Shown here piece by piece: positions 1-8,474 of a DNA stretch of 33,119 nt. A program made the translations under genes and the position numbers. Under the pieces are notes generated by a model. That model was not told where the DNA came from. It ran no database searches and saw nothing but the letters and a program-made list of their open reading frames with translations. How positions within the stretch are numbered: position 1 is the stretch's first letter; the number at the start of each line of letters is the position of its first letter. Source of the stretch: Thermoplasmata archaeon (GTDB taxonomy: Archaea > Thermoplasmatota > Thermoplasmata > Thermoplasmatales > Thermoplasmataceae); assembly GCA_021806295.1 (NCBI GenBank), contig JAJZXS010000014.1, forward strand, positions 1 to 33,119, read 5' to 3'.

Positions 1-913
1 TATCACCCACCAGGGAAAAATACATTGATATCATGGCACCACCAAAAAATCCTATGAATACTATGGCAAAGAGATATTCATGTAGTATCAGGAACACTGA
101 ACCAAGTATAAGGAAAAGATCTATGACCATAACCACCTTTATCCTTCCTATCACATCAGATACATAACCCAGTATTGGCCTGCTAACGCCGCTGAGTAGT
201 GGGAACATGGATACCAGCACTGTGAATTCAAACAGTGGCAATGTTTCCCCGAGATATCCAAAGGAAGCCGATACAACTATGAGAGGGACACTTCCCAGGA
301 TGAATGATATATACAGAATCCAGAATCTTTTGTTTCTAAGGTTTTTTGATGTTTTCTCTCCGGTCATGGTACCTGATTCCGGGTATTTTGCCATTATGAG
401 AAGTGCCGGCAGCAGAATTATTTCTGCCACGCCAATAATAAGCATGGGAGTTCTGAATGAAACAGCACGGGCTATAAATATGTTGGCAATCGCAGCACCA
501 AGGCCGAATCCAAGAGAAACAAACCCCACAGCAAATCCCCTGCGGCCGCGGAACCATTTTACTGCCAGATTTGTGGCTATACCGTAAAGAATGCCTTCGC
601 CTATACTGCCGAGAGACCATAATATATAGAAGAGGTACAGACTATGTATGAAAGAAGTCCCTATAAAGCCGGTTGCCGAAAGCAGGGCAGATAATATACC
701 TATATTCCTTGGCCCGTTTCTGTCAGCAAAGTATCCGCCTATACCCTGAAATCCTGTTGAGAAGATTGCAAATAATGTAAAGGCGAGTTCAATCTGTACT
801 AACGACACGTTCAATCCGGTCTTTAGGAGTGGTTCAAAAACATTCCATGAATACTGGTACAGTGAATTGAAAGACATGATAACTATTCCGATTACCAGAT
901 AGCCCCCTCTCAC
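1..913 (-). CDS. MFS transporter, oxalate/formate antiporter (OFA)-like, 3' end cut by window
   Basis: Membrane carrier of the major facilitator superfamily; substrate unknown, probably a small organic acid. The reading frame is open from the left edge to about 913, giving about 304 residues, so the C-terminal part lies outside. Seen: alternating hydrophobic helices, a loop with ADRNGPRN after helix 2 (the MFS A-motif position), and KWFRGRRGFAVGF followed by GFGLGAA, the pattern typical of OFA-type carriers. Start: GTG at 913-911 reads VRGGYLVIG and lies 25 bases after a TATA element at 935-942, fitting a leaderless transcript; an ATG at 877-875 is the alternative but would cut into helix 1. 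An ATG at 933 is out of frame and stops after seven codons. Sure of MFS, moderately sure of the OFA subgroup, no claim on substrate. Confidence 0.8.
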   Translation of the reverse strand, partial: MRGGYLVIGIVIMSFNSLYQYSWNVFEPLLKTGLNVSLVQIELAFTLFAIFSTGFQGIGGYFADRNGPRNIGILSALLSATGFIGTSFIHSLYLFYILWSLGSIGEGILYGIATNLAVKWFRGRRGFAVGFVSLGFGLGAAIANIFIARAVSFRTPMLIIGVAEIILLPALLIMAKYPESGTMTGEKTSKNLRNKRFWILYISFILGSVPLIVVSASFGYLGETLPLFEFTVLVSMFPLLSGVSRPILGYVSDVIGRIKVVMVIDLFLILGSVFLILHEYLFAIVFIGFFGGAMISMYFSLVGD

Positions 914-934
914 AGCAAGAAATTTAATAACATG

Positions 935-942
935 ATATAAAT
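935..942 (-). promoter_or_regulatory. TATA element of the OFA-like MFS gene
   Basis: ATTTATAT on the minus strand, centred about 25 bases before the GTG at 913. This is the spacing expected when transcription starts at the start codon, and it decides the start choice. Confidence 0.5.
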
Positions 943-954
943 GTTATTGGTATT

Positions 955-1197
955 CTACTGAGCCTTAAGTTTTCTCCTCCTCTGGATGAATCTGTGAACT
1001 GAGAATATGCCCCATATGGTTTCTATAACTCCGAATGGGTACACACCTGCCAGCGTTCCGTACACTGCTGAACAGAAACACATAATTGCAAAAAAGAGGG
1101 AATAAACAGGGGACCGTGATTCAAGGAGATAAAATACCATCATCATGGCAAGAACCGTAGAGCCGTAAACTGTCAAAGCTGTAACTAACACAGCCAT
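955..1197 (-). CDS. small membrane protein, unknown function
   Basis: An 80-residue protein not recognised as a named family. Seen: a hydrophobic N-terminal segment (about residues 2-22), a second hydrophobic stretch (about 28-60, rich in Ala, Gly, Val and Phe and probably two helices), then a strongly basic tail with RRRKLK. The tail suggests a cytoplasmic C terminus by the positive-inside rule. It starts at ATG 1197 with an AT-rich box (AATTTAAAAA, about 1225-1234) at promoter distance. It lies just downstream of the NicO-like gene on the same strand, 31 bases after its stop, so it may also be read from that transcript. Composition matches the neighbours. Function unknown. Confidence 0.7.
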   Translation of the reverse strand: MAVLVTALTVYGSTVLAMMMVFYLLESRSPVYSLFFAIMCFCSAVYGTLAGVYPFGVIETIWGIFSVHRFIQRRRKLKAQ

Positions 1198-1228
1198 ATA
1201 TTTTAATGGTGTAAAAATAATTATGTTT

Positions 1229-1831
1229 TTAAATTATTATAAAAATTGTTGTTCCAAGCAATATGGCTGCCACGAGGTAATCAATTCTTTTCGGTGTCAG
1301 GGTTGCAAGCCTCTTTATTAATATTCTGCTCAATGCAATAGTCACAATTAAAAGAGCAAGTGCCGATGCAACTACAAAAACTGACAGGGTAAAATAAACA
1401 AAATGCATACCGTAAACAACTGCAATCAGTATAATCGGGACTATTGCAGGGTCAGGTATAATGCTCACGAACAGTATTGACTTTTCTATTTCTCTACTTT
1501 TTTCGGCTTTTTCTTCGTGCCTCGCATTCAATATTATATAAAGGGCAACAAAAACAAGAAGAGAAATAGCGAATAATTTTAATTCCAGTTCGGGAAAGAA
1601 GTACATTCCAACAATTGCTATTGCGAATGAAAGCATGGCGGAAAATATTCCATGAACCAGGCCAAGACTGAATGAAATAAAACCTGTTTTTCTTGTTTGG
1701 AGCTTCCTGCTTATTGAATATGACAAAATCGGGGTCCAGTGATCCGGTGCAATCATATGTAGGGAGGCTATCAGAATCGATAGACCAATTACAGCAACAG
1801 GAAGAATGAGATATAGTTCGATCATAGCCAT
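1229..1831 (-). CDS. NicO/RcnA-like HX4DH membrane protein, putative metal transporter
   Basis: A 200-residue integral membrane protein with about six hydrophobic segments. Residues 25-31 read HMIAPDH, matching the HX4DH signature of NiCoT/NicO nickel-cobalt transporters, and a second conserved-looking GLVHG sits at residues 56-60, as in NicO/UreH-type proteins. A charged loop (HEEKAEKSREIEKS, about residues 104-117) splits two three-helix halves, as in that superfamily. Known for the family: the HX4DH histidines and aspartate bind the metal. Inferred: transport of Ni2+ or Co2+, or a relative with another substrate; no urease or hydrogenase gene is nearby to support nickel. Starts at ATG 1831 (or ATG 1825) behind an AT-rich region with overlapping TATA-like boxes. 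Confidence 0.65.
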   Translation of the reverse strand: MAMIELYLILPVAVIGLSILIASLHMIAPDHWTPILSYSISRKLQTRKTGFISFSLGLVHGIFSAMLSFAIAIVGMYFFPELELKLFAISLLVFVALYIILNARHEEKAEKSREIEKSILFVSIIPDPAIVPIILIAVVYGMHFVYFTLSVFVVASALALLIVTIALSRILIKRLATLTPKRIDYLVAAILLGTTIFIII

Positions 1832-1906
1832 AGAATAAATATATCGTATATATTATTATTGCCGTTAGAACTTTATGATAAACCCAAAAATTATTTTAAA
1901 AAATTG

Positions 1907-1914
1907 TTAAATAT
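1907..1914 (+). promoter_or_regulatory. TATA element of the molybdoprotein gene
   Basis: TTAAATAT centred about 25 bases before ATG 1935, inside the short divergent region 1832-1934. Confidence 0.45.
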
Positions 1915-1934
1915 CATGTAGATATGGTTAAACA

Positions 1935-2543
1935 ATGGAAAAAATTGAGGTAAAAAATCCGGGCCAGTATTATGTCAACAACTGGATAATTTACGATGCA
2001 CTGGATGGTCCCGCAATAGATGAAAACAAATGGTCACTCAGGGTTACTGGCCTTGTGGCAAAACCTGCTGAGTATACCTATAAAGACCTAAACAAAATGA
2101 AGGGGGTCGAATATATATCCGATTTCAACTGTGTAACAAAATGGTCAATAAAGGAGGCAAAATTTACCGGGCCATCATTGAGGGACCTCATAATGAAATC
2201 GGGCCCGGCACCAGAGGCTGAATGGGTTATGTTTGTTTGCGCAGATGGATATGATACTCCTGTTCCCTTTGATGATGCCGTGGATGAAAAAAGCATACTG
2301 GCACTGAGAATCGATGATAAACCACTTGGAATCAAACACGGGTTTCCGGCCAGACCTTTTATACCATCTTTATATGGATGGAAGAGTGCAAAATGGATAA
2401 CAGAAATCAGGCTGATGGAGAAATATGAGGATGGTTACTGGGAAGCCTATGGTTACCATGAAAGAGGAAAAGTCGAGGACCAGGAAAGATTTAAGGGATT
2501 TGCCTGGAAGAAAATAAGAAGACATTCAGAAATAGATAAATAA
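1935..2543 (+). CDS. sulfite oxidase-like molybdopterin-binding oxidoreductase (cytoplasmic)
   Basis: A 202-residue single-domain member of the Oxidored_molyb (sulfite oxidase/YedY fold) family. Seen: WSLRVTGLVAKPAEYTYKDL near residue 35, the start of the fold; FNCVTKWS with Cys66, the expected molybdenum-ligating cysteine; then GFPARPFIPSLYGWKSAKW and GYWEAYGYHERG, the characteristic C-terminal block. There is no twin-arginine or Sec signal and no dimerisation or haem domain, so the enzyme is probably cytoplasmic and uses an unknown redox partner. Physiological substrate unknown; known family members oxidise sulfite or reduce sulfoxides and methionine sulfoxide. It is transcribed alone and meets exonuclease III tail to tail with a 4-base gap. 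Family sure, substrate open. Confidence 0.88.
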   Translation: MEKIEVKNPGQYYVNNWIIYDALDGPAIDENKWSLRVTGLVAKPAEYTYKDLNKMKGVEYISDFNCVTKWSIKEAKFTGPSLRDLIMKSGPAPEAEWVMFVCADGYDTPVPFDDAVDEKSILALRIDDKPLGIKHGFPARPFIPSLYGWKSAKWITEIRLMEKYEDGYWEAYGYHERGKVEDQERFKGFAWKKIRRHSEIDK

Positions 2544-2547
2544 TGTA

Positions 2548-3303
2548 TTATTTTATGAGAAGTTCCAGGGGCGCGTGATCAGAACCGGTGACACTTTCCA
2601 GTATCCTTGAATCCTCGACGTGCCCTATAAAATCCTCACTGACAACAAAATAATCTATACGCCATCCTATGTTCTTTTCTCTGGCGTTGAATCTGTATGA
2701 CCACCACGAATAATGCCCTGGCTCTTTATGAAAATACCTGTATGTATCAACATATCCATGTGATAACATTTCAGTCATTGAATTCCTTTCCTCATCTGTG
2801 AACCCTGGATTTCTTTCATTCCCCCTGGGCCTTGCAATATCAATTTCCTCGTGTGCAACATTGAAATCCCCGGTAATTATTACCGGTTTTTTCTCCTTTA
2901 ACCTGTCCATATATGCCAGAATCTCCTTATTGAATTTGATCTTGAAATCAAGCCTCGGTAGCCCATGCTGGGAATTGGGGAAATATGAATTTATCACATA
3001 AAAATCGTTATATTCCAGTGTCTGGACCCTTCCCTCTGAGTCAAACTCGGGATTGCCGATGCCTTCCATGTAGTTCAATGGTTCCTCCGTGGTCAGGACC
3101 ATTGTTCCGCTGTATCCCTTTTTATCTGCGGAATTGATATATACTTTGTACCCGAGATGATGTGTTTCCTCGGGAATATTGAGTTTGTCCACCTTGACCT
3201 CCTGCATGAGCACTATATCCGGATTTTCACTTTTAATTGTATCTATAATTCCGTTTTTTATTGCAGCCCTCAACCCGTTGACATTCCATGACATAATTTT
3301 CAT
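2548..3303 (-). CDS. xth: exodeoxyribonuclease III / AP endonuclease
   Basis: A 251-residue ExoIII-type base-excision-repair nuclease that cuts DNA 5' to abasic sites and removes 3' blocking groups. Seen: WNVNGLRA at residues 6-13, catalytic metal-binding Glu35 in LMQEVKVD, GYSGTMVL, GDFNVAHEEIDIARP with the catalytic Asp-x-Asn, GWRIDYF, and the terminal SDHAPLEL containing the catalytic Asp-His pair. Length is normal for the family and no motif is missing. The start at ATG 3303 lies 23 bases after a strong TATA element (3321-3330), so the transcript is probably leaderless. It is convergent with the molybdoprotein gene. Confidence 0.95.
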   Translation of the reverse strand: MKIMSWNVNGLRAAIKNGIIDTIKSENPDIVLMQEVKVDKLNIPEETHHLGYKVYINSADKKGYSGTMVLTTEEPLNYMEGIGNPEFDSEGRVQTLEYNDFYVINSYFPNSQHGLPRLDFKIKFNKEILAYMDRLKEKKPVIITGDFNVAHEEIDIARPRGNERNPGFTDEERNSMTEMLSHGYVDTYRYFHKEPGHYSWWSYRFNAREKNIGWRIDYFVVSEDFIGHVEDSRILESVTGSDHAPLELLIK

Positions 3304-3320
3304 GCATTAGAATTGTTACT

Positions 3321-3330
3321 TTATATATAA
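3321..3330 (-). promoter_or_regulatory. TATA element of xth
   Basis: TTATATATAA, a near-consensus archaeal TATA box, centred 23 bases before ATG 3303 on the minus strand. Confidence 0.6.
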
Positions 3331-3410
3331 AAGCCAATGATGCACTGAAACTTCAAACATAAATGATTTAACAATTTAATAAAAATAGGTATTATAAAAA
3401 CAGGAAGGGA

Positions 3411-4943
3411 CTATTGTTTTTCTCCATATGCTGCTCCTCCAGGAGTTTCTACCACAACCTCATCATTTTCTTCCAGCACAGTAGAAAACTTGCTAGGCAT
3501 GGATTTCTTCTTTCCGTTGCTGATTATGTATAGCTTCCCTGTTTTCCCCGGGAATCCGCCCCTGAGACCCCATGGAGGTATTATAAACCTGTCTGCAATT
3601 ACAGATATGTATGTCCTGCTTCTTACCCTGAATGACCTTACTATTCCCTCACCGCCGTGGTATTTCCCCTTACCATAGCTGTTCTTTCTCAGGTTGTTTC
3701 TTGTGAAGAAGAAGGGGTATTCCTTTTCGGCGATTTCCACGGGAGTATTTAATGTATTTGTCATATTGCTGTGTATTCCTGATTCTCCATTGGAATCATA
3801 CCTCCCACCATTTCCTCCGCCTATAGTTTCATAATAAGACCAGTATTTATTTCCAATCTTGCCGCCCAGCATCATATTCATCATTGTACCCGAGGAGGCA
3901 GCAGGGATGTAATCCAGGAATTCACTCAATGCCCTCAGTGTAACATCTGCTATTCTCTGTGTGGTTTCAACATTTCCTCCGGAAACCGGGTAATTATTCT
4001 CCGGGTTTACCAGGGATCTGTGTGGCGCTTTTATTGTAATAATAGAATAGAAACCATCGTTTGTTGGTATGGAATAGCGCATTGCACTTCTTATGGCATA
4101 TGCCACAGCAGAAAATGTCACACCCTCTACTGCATTCAGCGGGTATTCTATTTCGCCATGTGTACCATTAAAATCAGCTATAACGCCATCTTCACTAATT
4201 TTTAAATTTATATCTATATTGATCTTTTCAATTCCCTTTTCAAGATAGTCCTCAGCAGAATACTCTCCGGGCTGCCATGATTTTAATGCCATCAGGGAAA
4301 GCTCCCGTGAATGGGACAGAAGGGAATTCCATGACGAGAGAATCTCATCTGCGCCGTATTTTGACTTTAATTCATTTATCCTGTTTATACCCATCTTGTT
4401 TGCAGATATCTGTGCATTCAGATCCCCTCTTGCAGTTTCAGGGTCCTTGAAATTTGCCAGGATCATTTTAATTATATCATCTGTAATGATCACTGGCGGT
4501 ATTATGAGACCTTCCTGGTAGAGATTTCTTGCATCTGGATTTAGGCTTCCGAAAACCGGTCCACCAACATCAACATTGTGTGCCTTGTTTATTACATAGC
4601 AGAATATTTTGCCATGGTGGTAAACAGGTGCTATGATGGTGACATCGTTGAGATGTGTTCCTGATATGTAAGGGTCGTTTGTTATGAGCATATCATTTTC
4701 CCTCAACGTTATACCATGGTCATGCATGTAATTGATAATATTTCTGGACCCAATTTTAAATGACCCGAGATGTACAGGTATGTGTTCTGCCTGTGCAATG
4801 ATCCTGCCATCAGAATCTAGAACAGCGCAACTATGGTCCATTCTCTCCCTTATATTGGGAGAAATGGCCGATCTCTTCAGTGCAACGCCCATTTCCTCTG
4901 CTATAAACTGTGTAGCCTTTCCTATTATTTCCCAGTCAGTCAT
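3411..4943 (-). CDS. hyuB: hydantoinase B / oxoprolinase C-terminal-type subunit (HyuB)
   Basis: A 510-residue HyuB-family subunit (N-methylhydantoinase B, 5-oxoprolinase C-terminal half, acetone carboxylase alpha relatives). Seen: an N-terminal block with NIRERMDHSCAVLDSDGRIIAQAEHIPVHLGS (residues about 30-62), ITNDPYISGTHLNDV (about 87-101), PVSGGNVETTQRIADV in the middle, and the glycine-rich tail VETPGGAAYG. These are the family hallmarks. The start ATG overlaps the last bases of hyuA by 4 (ATGA), implying translational coupling and a two-subunit enzyme that opens a cyclic amide with ATP. No hydantoin racemase, carbamoylase or acetone carboxylase gamma subunit is nearby, so the substrate (5-oxoproline, hydantoin or another) cannot be decided. 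Confidence 0.92.
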   Translation of the reverse strand: MTDWEIIGKATQFIAEEMGVALKRSAISPNIRERMDHSCAVLDSDGRIIAQAEHIPVHLGSFKIGSRNIINYMHDHGITLRENDMLITNDPYISGTHLNDVTIIAPVYHHGKIFCYVINKAHNVDVGGPVFGSLNPDARNLYQEGLIIPPVIITDDIIKMILANFKDPETARGDLNAQISANKMGINRINELKSKYGADEILSSWNSLLSHSRELSLMALKSWQPGEYSAEDYLEKGIEKINIDINLKISEDGVIADFNGTHGEIEYPLNAVEGVTFSAVAYAIRSAMRYSIPTNDGFYSIITIKAPHRSLVNPENNYPVSGGNVETTQRIADVTLRALSEFLDYIPAASSGTMMNMMLGGKIGNKYWSYYETIGGGNGGRYDSNGESGIHSNMTNTLNTPVEIAEKEYPFFFTRNNLRKNSYGKGKYHGGEGIVRSFRVRSRTYISVIADRFIIPPWGLRGGFPGKTGKLYIISNGKKKSMPSKFSTVLEENDEVVVETPGGAAYGEKQ

Positions 4944-6895
4944 AATTTCACCGCCCTTAGTTCATTATTTTCCCCGCGGAATATCTTCCATTTAGGAGGT
5001 ACAAAGGTGCTTGATCCGTCCTCCTCTATAACGGCAGGCCCTGTAATTTCCTTCCCTACAGGCAGACCGTTCCTCTGGTATACATTAACATTTTCCCATT
5101 TCCCGTTTATATAGACTTTTCTCTCAACAGGTTTGCTTTCTATATTTTTACCGGATTTTATGTCAGGTTTTATCCTCTTTTTAACAGCAAAAACCCTTAT
5201 TGTGAGTATTTCAACGGGCCTGTCAAGGGTAAACCCAAATGTCCTGTTATGCGTACCGGTAAAATCTCTGATTATACGTTCCCTGTCAGGCACTTCAACA
5301 GGAATGGTCAGCTCAGAACCCTGACCTACATACCTGCAATCCGCATATCTCAGAAACTCAGGTTCCTTTATCTGATATTTCAGCTTCTGTTCCAGCTCTG
5401 TAAATCCGGCCTCCAGATCTTCGGGGTATGACATCCTTGCCTCGTATTTTATATCAGCAAGCATCAATCCCAGGGCACTGAATACCCCTGGCTCAGGCGG
5501 TATTATTACATTCTTTATGCCCAGTTCATCTGCCACTGGCATTGTAACCTGTGGCCCGGCGCCACCGAAGCCGAAAAGGGTGAATTCTGCGGGATCAAGA
5601 CCCCTCTCCACTGTGACGAGCCGGATTGCCCTTGCCATTTCTAGATTTGCAAGCTTTATGGCTGATTCTGCAACTTCATATGGATTTCCCAGTTTTTCCA
5701 GAGCCTTCAGGGCAAGATCCTTCCTTAGTATCTTATCGGATCCGGACATTTTATCATTTATAATCCCCATTACAAGATTTGAATCGGTAAGCGTAGGTTC
5801 CTTTCCACCACGGTTGTATGCAACAGGCCCAGGTTCTGATCCTGCACTCATTGGCCCGATATTCAGGGCACCGGTTTTATCCTTCCATATTACAGTGCCT
5901 CCCCCGGAGGATACCTCAGAGAGATCTATAAAGGGGAATCTGACAGGATAGCCAGAACCCTTAACTATCCTGCCGTGATGCGATGACCCGCCGACCTCAT
6001 ATTCTGCGGTAATGTCCACGTTATGATTTATTACAGTTCCTGCCTTGGAAGTTGTTCCCCCCATGTCAAAGCTGATAACCTTGTCTATACCCAGTATGGA
6101 AGAGAATTCACTGGCCGCTATGACACCGGCGGCAGGCCCGGATTCTATTATATTAACTGGTTTCTTAATTACCTCATCTACAGATACCAGGCCGCCTGCA
6201 TTCGACATCATATTTATTTCCGGAGACCCGAATTTATCCAGGACTGATTTTAATCTTTTAAGGTACCCCGACACAACAGGCATAAGGACTGAATTGACAA
6301 CAGTAGTTGATGTCCTTTCATACTCTCTGGGCTCGGGAGATACGCCATATGATATTGATATATTATCAAAATATTCTGAAAGGTAATTTTTCAGGTTAAC
6401 CTCATTTTCAGGGTTCATGTATGAATGTAAAAAGCATATCGCAACGGATTTTACCTTATTTTTTATAAGAGAATTTTTAACGTTTTCCATACTATCAGTA
6501 TCCAGCTTCGTAATGATGTGCCCGTTGACATCTGTACGCTCATCTGCCTCGTACCTGAATTTTGAAGGTATGAGTGTTTTTGGCCTGTGGAAGTCAAGAT
6601 TGTATAATTCAGGCCGGTTCTGCCTGCCTATCTCAATCACGTCCCTGAAACCTTTTGTTGTAATAAGTGCGGTTCTTGGAAGCTCAAGCCCGTACTGGCC
6701 CAGAAGAGAATTTGTGGCAATCGTCGTGGCATGTATAAACTCATCAATATTCTTATGGAGGTATTTGCTCAGCCCGTCCATAACTGCCTGTTCAGGATTG
6801 GCGGGTGTTGTCGGCACCTTATAATAGTGTATTTCCCCATCTATTATTATGATATCAGTAAATGTCCCGCCAATATCTATAGATACTGTAACCAT
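4940..6895 (-). CDS. hyuA: hydantoinase A / oxoprolinase N-terminal-type ATPase subunit (HyuA)
   Basis: A 651-residue HyuA subunit, the ATP-binding partner of HyuB. Seen: SIDIGGTFTD at residues 5-14, the phosphate-binding motif of the acetate/sugar kinase-Hsp70-actin-like fold; ESGPAAGVIA at 251-260; SFDMGGTTSK at 275-284, the second phosphate loop; then GGAGP near residue 450 and a beta-rich C-terminal domain with GPAVIEEDGSSTFVPP, typical of this family. Length is in the usual 650-700 range. ATG 6895 begins the conserved domain almost at once. It is first in a two-gene operon and overlaps hyuB by 4 bases. Reaction type follows from the family; the actual substrate is not shown by the sequence. 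Confidence 0.93.
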   Translation of the reverse strand: MVTVSIDIGGTFTDIIIIDGEIHYYKVPTTPANPEQAVMDGLSKYLHKNIDEFIHATTIATNSLLGQYGLELPRTALITTKGFRDVIEIGRQNRPELYNLDFHRPKTLIPSKFRYEADERTDVNGHIITKLDTDSMENVKNSLIKNKVKSVAICFLHSYMNPENEVNLKNYLSEYFDNISISYGVSPEPREYERTSTTVVNSVLMPVVSGYLKRLKSVLDKFGSPEINMMSNAGGLVSVDEVIKKPVNIIESGPAAGVIAASEFSSILGIDKVISFDMGGTTSKAGTVINHNVDITAEYEVGGSSHHGRIVKGSGYPVRFPFIDLSEVSSGGGTVIWKDKTGALNIGPMSAGSEPGPVAYNRGGKEPTLTDSNLVMGIINDKMSGSDKILRKDLALKALEKLGNPYEVAESAIKLANLEMARAIRLVTVERGLDPAEFTLFGFGGAGPQVTMPVADELGIKNVIIPPEPGVFSALGLMLADIKYEARMSYPEDLEAGFTELEQKLKYQIKEPEFLRYADCRYVGQGSELTIPVEVPDRERIIRDFTGTHNRTFGFTLDRPVEILTIRVFAVKKRIKPDIKSGKNIESKPVERKVYINGKWENVNVYQRNGLPVGKEITGPAVIEEDGSSTFVPPKWKIFRGENNELRAVKL

Positions 6896-7003
6896 GCTAT
6901 TGGGATTGGTTTTTATGTTATTAACATTTTCCCGAAAACCTAAGAATTTTTGCGGCTGTGGATGGAGTTTCCTATAAATGCTATCCCCGCCTGTAATTAA
7001 TTA

Positions 7004-8062
7004 TTATCTTGGTGAACCTTCATGGTTAATTTTTGCCAGCCTCTTTGATACTTCTTCATAATACCGGTTCCCCTGCAGAATTTCCCTGTAGAAATTTATA
7101 ACCGTATCATAATCATGGACATTTACCGGCTTTGGCACACCATCCTTCCCGCCGAGGCAGAATGAATATTTTACAGGATCTGCAAATGATGGCGCATCAC
7201 CGTATATAATCTCTGAGAGGTAGGAAAGGGCCCGTATAGTGGACTTTTCCAGTCCAGGAATAGCCATCAACTCCTGAAAAGTCCCGGGATTATACTCATA
7301 AAGTTCTCTCATCCTGTTCCAGTCAATTCTATAATTCAAATCCAGTGCAGGTGCAGATTCCATAAAATTGTCCAGCGACCTCTGTCTGCTGTATTTTAGG
7401 GGATTATCCTTTATTATATCAATAATGCCCGACCTATTTTCCTCACTTTTTCTTGTGGACAGGTCCAGTTTTATCAAGTTCTCAAATCCAGAAATACCGT
7501 TTCTGGCATCGTTGTACAGGTCCATATTGCTGTTCTTCCAGTGGTATCTTCTCGCCAGGCGTGATTCTGAATTCATCCCCTGATTTACTATGGTATAATT
7601 CCCATGATAATCCATTATTATGAACTGCATATACAGATTGAATCCATCCTGCAGGAGCTTTTCATCAACCCTTCCTATCAATTTTGCATCCTTTCTTATT
7701 CTATCTATTTTTCCGGCTGGTATGTTTCCTTCGGCTTCAATGGAATCAAATTCCTCCTTTATTCCTCCCATATGCCTGCCTTTCCCGCCCAGTATTTTCA
7801 GGCTGTCCCCCTTATTTATGTATTCCTTCAGGGCACCCAGCGTTGCAGTGGTGGTTCCGCTGGAATTCCAGTCAAATCCAATGGCCAGTGACAGGGAATG
7901 GAACCAGAATGGATCTGCAAGCCGGTTCAGATAAAAATCCTCACCGTAATTCCCGATTATTATGTCGGAAATTAGGCCTCCCAGCTTTATCATTCTTTTG
8001 TACAGGTATTCAGGAGGATGGCCGTAATGCAGGGGCATTATAGAAGAACCATGGTTTTCCAC
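7004..8062 (-). CDS. DUF763 family protein
   Basis: A 352-residue member of DUF763, widespread in archaea and thermophilic bacteria and without an established function. Seen: the family's N-terminal pattern HGSSIMPLHYGHPPEYLYKRM, then DPFWFHSLSLAIGFDWNSSGTTT and LGGKGRHMG, all conserved-looking blocks, and later FQELMAIPGLEKSTIRALSYL, which resembles a helix-hairpin-helix DNA-binding element, followed by GGKDGVPKPV. The start is GTG 8062, 25 bases after a TATA box at 8083-8090; ATG codons just upstream are out of frame, and ATG 8038 would remove the first conserved residues. Transcribed alone. A nucleic-acid role is suggested only by the HhH-like segment. Confidence 0.88.
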   Translation of the reverse strand: MENHGSSIMPLHYGHPPEYLYKRMIKLGGLISDIIIGNYGEDFYLNRLADPFWFHSLSLAIGFDWNSSGTTTATLGALKEYINKGDSLKILGGKGRHMGGIKEEFDSIEAEGNIPAGKIDRIRKDAKLIGRVDEKLLQDGFNLYMQFIIMDYHGNYTIVNQGMNSESRLARRYHWKNSNMDLYNDARNGISGFENLIKLDLSTRKSEENRSGIIDIIKDNPLKYSRQRSLDNFMESAPALDLNYRIDWNRMRELYEYNPGTFQELMAIPGLEKSTIRALSYLSEIIYGDAPSFADPVKYSFCLGGKDGVPKPVNVHDYDTVINFYREILQGNRYYEEVSKRLAKINHEGSPR

Positions 8063-8082
8063 ATCATGATATTTTAAGAAAG

Positions 8083-8090
8083 ATATATAT
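8083..8090 (-). promoter_or_regulatory. TATA element of the DUF763 gene
   Basis: ATATATAT centred 25 bases before the GTG start at 8062 on the minus strand; supports GTG as the true start. Confidence 0.55.
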
Positions 8091-8123
8091 GTTTTTCTCC
8101 CAAATGGCTGCTGTACAGTGCAA

Positions 8124-8474
8124 TTAGAGTAAACCGTAATCTCCGGTTATCTGGTCCAGGAGATCATCCTCGTCGGGGCCAAGGCCTATACATGTAACAG
8201 TTCCCGGAATAATCTGTGTAAATCCGGCGTCCGTTATTATTTCACTGACAACCCCGCGGATTTTGCATTCCTCCTTTATTTTATATATCTCCTGCAGGCT
8301 ATCCACCTTCACGACAACCTTCTTCTGACCGGTTGCATACCATTCATTGAATATTTTCTTATTTTTTTTCATTGAAATAAGGGTGCATGCAACTGCAGCA
8401 TGTGCTACCTGTGCGGCAATTTTCCCCTTGCCCATTGAAACGTCCTTTCTTACAGCAATAACCATTTTTACCAT
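8124..8474 (-). CDS. pth2: peptidyl-tRNA hydrolase, archaeal/eukaryal type (Pth2)
   Basis: A 116-residue Pth2 enzyme that releases tRNA from prematurely dropped peptidyl-tRNA. Seen: MVIAVRKDVSMGKGKIAAQVAHAA at the N terminus with the expected catalytic-site residues Lys18, Gln22 and His25, the TDAGFTQIIPGTVTCIGLGP strand-turn block, and the acidic end DEDDLLDQITGDYGLL. Length is normal (about 115-120). Last gene of the HTH-CBS/carS/pth2 operon: its ATG overlaps the carS stop codon (ATGGTAA), implying coupled translation. Confidence 0.95.
   Translation of the reverse strand: MVKMVIAVRKDVSMGKGKIAAQVAHAAVACTLISMKKNKKIFNEWYATGQKKVVVKVDSLQEIYKIKEECKIRGVVSEIITDAGFTQIIPGTVTCIGLGPDEDDLLDQITGDYGLL

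Noticed and set aside
207-620. Open frames on both strands within the first kilobase
   Set aside because: They are out of frame with the minus-strand MFS reading, which gives continuous membrane-helix sequence with family motifs.
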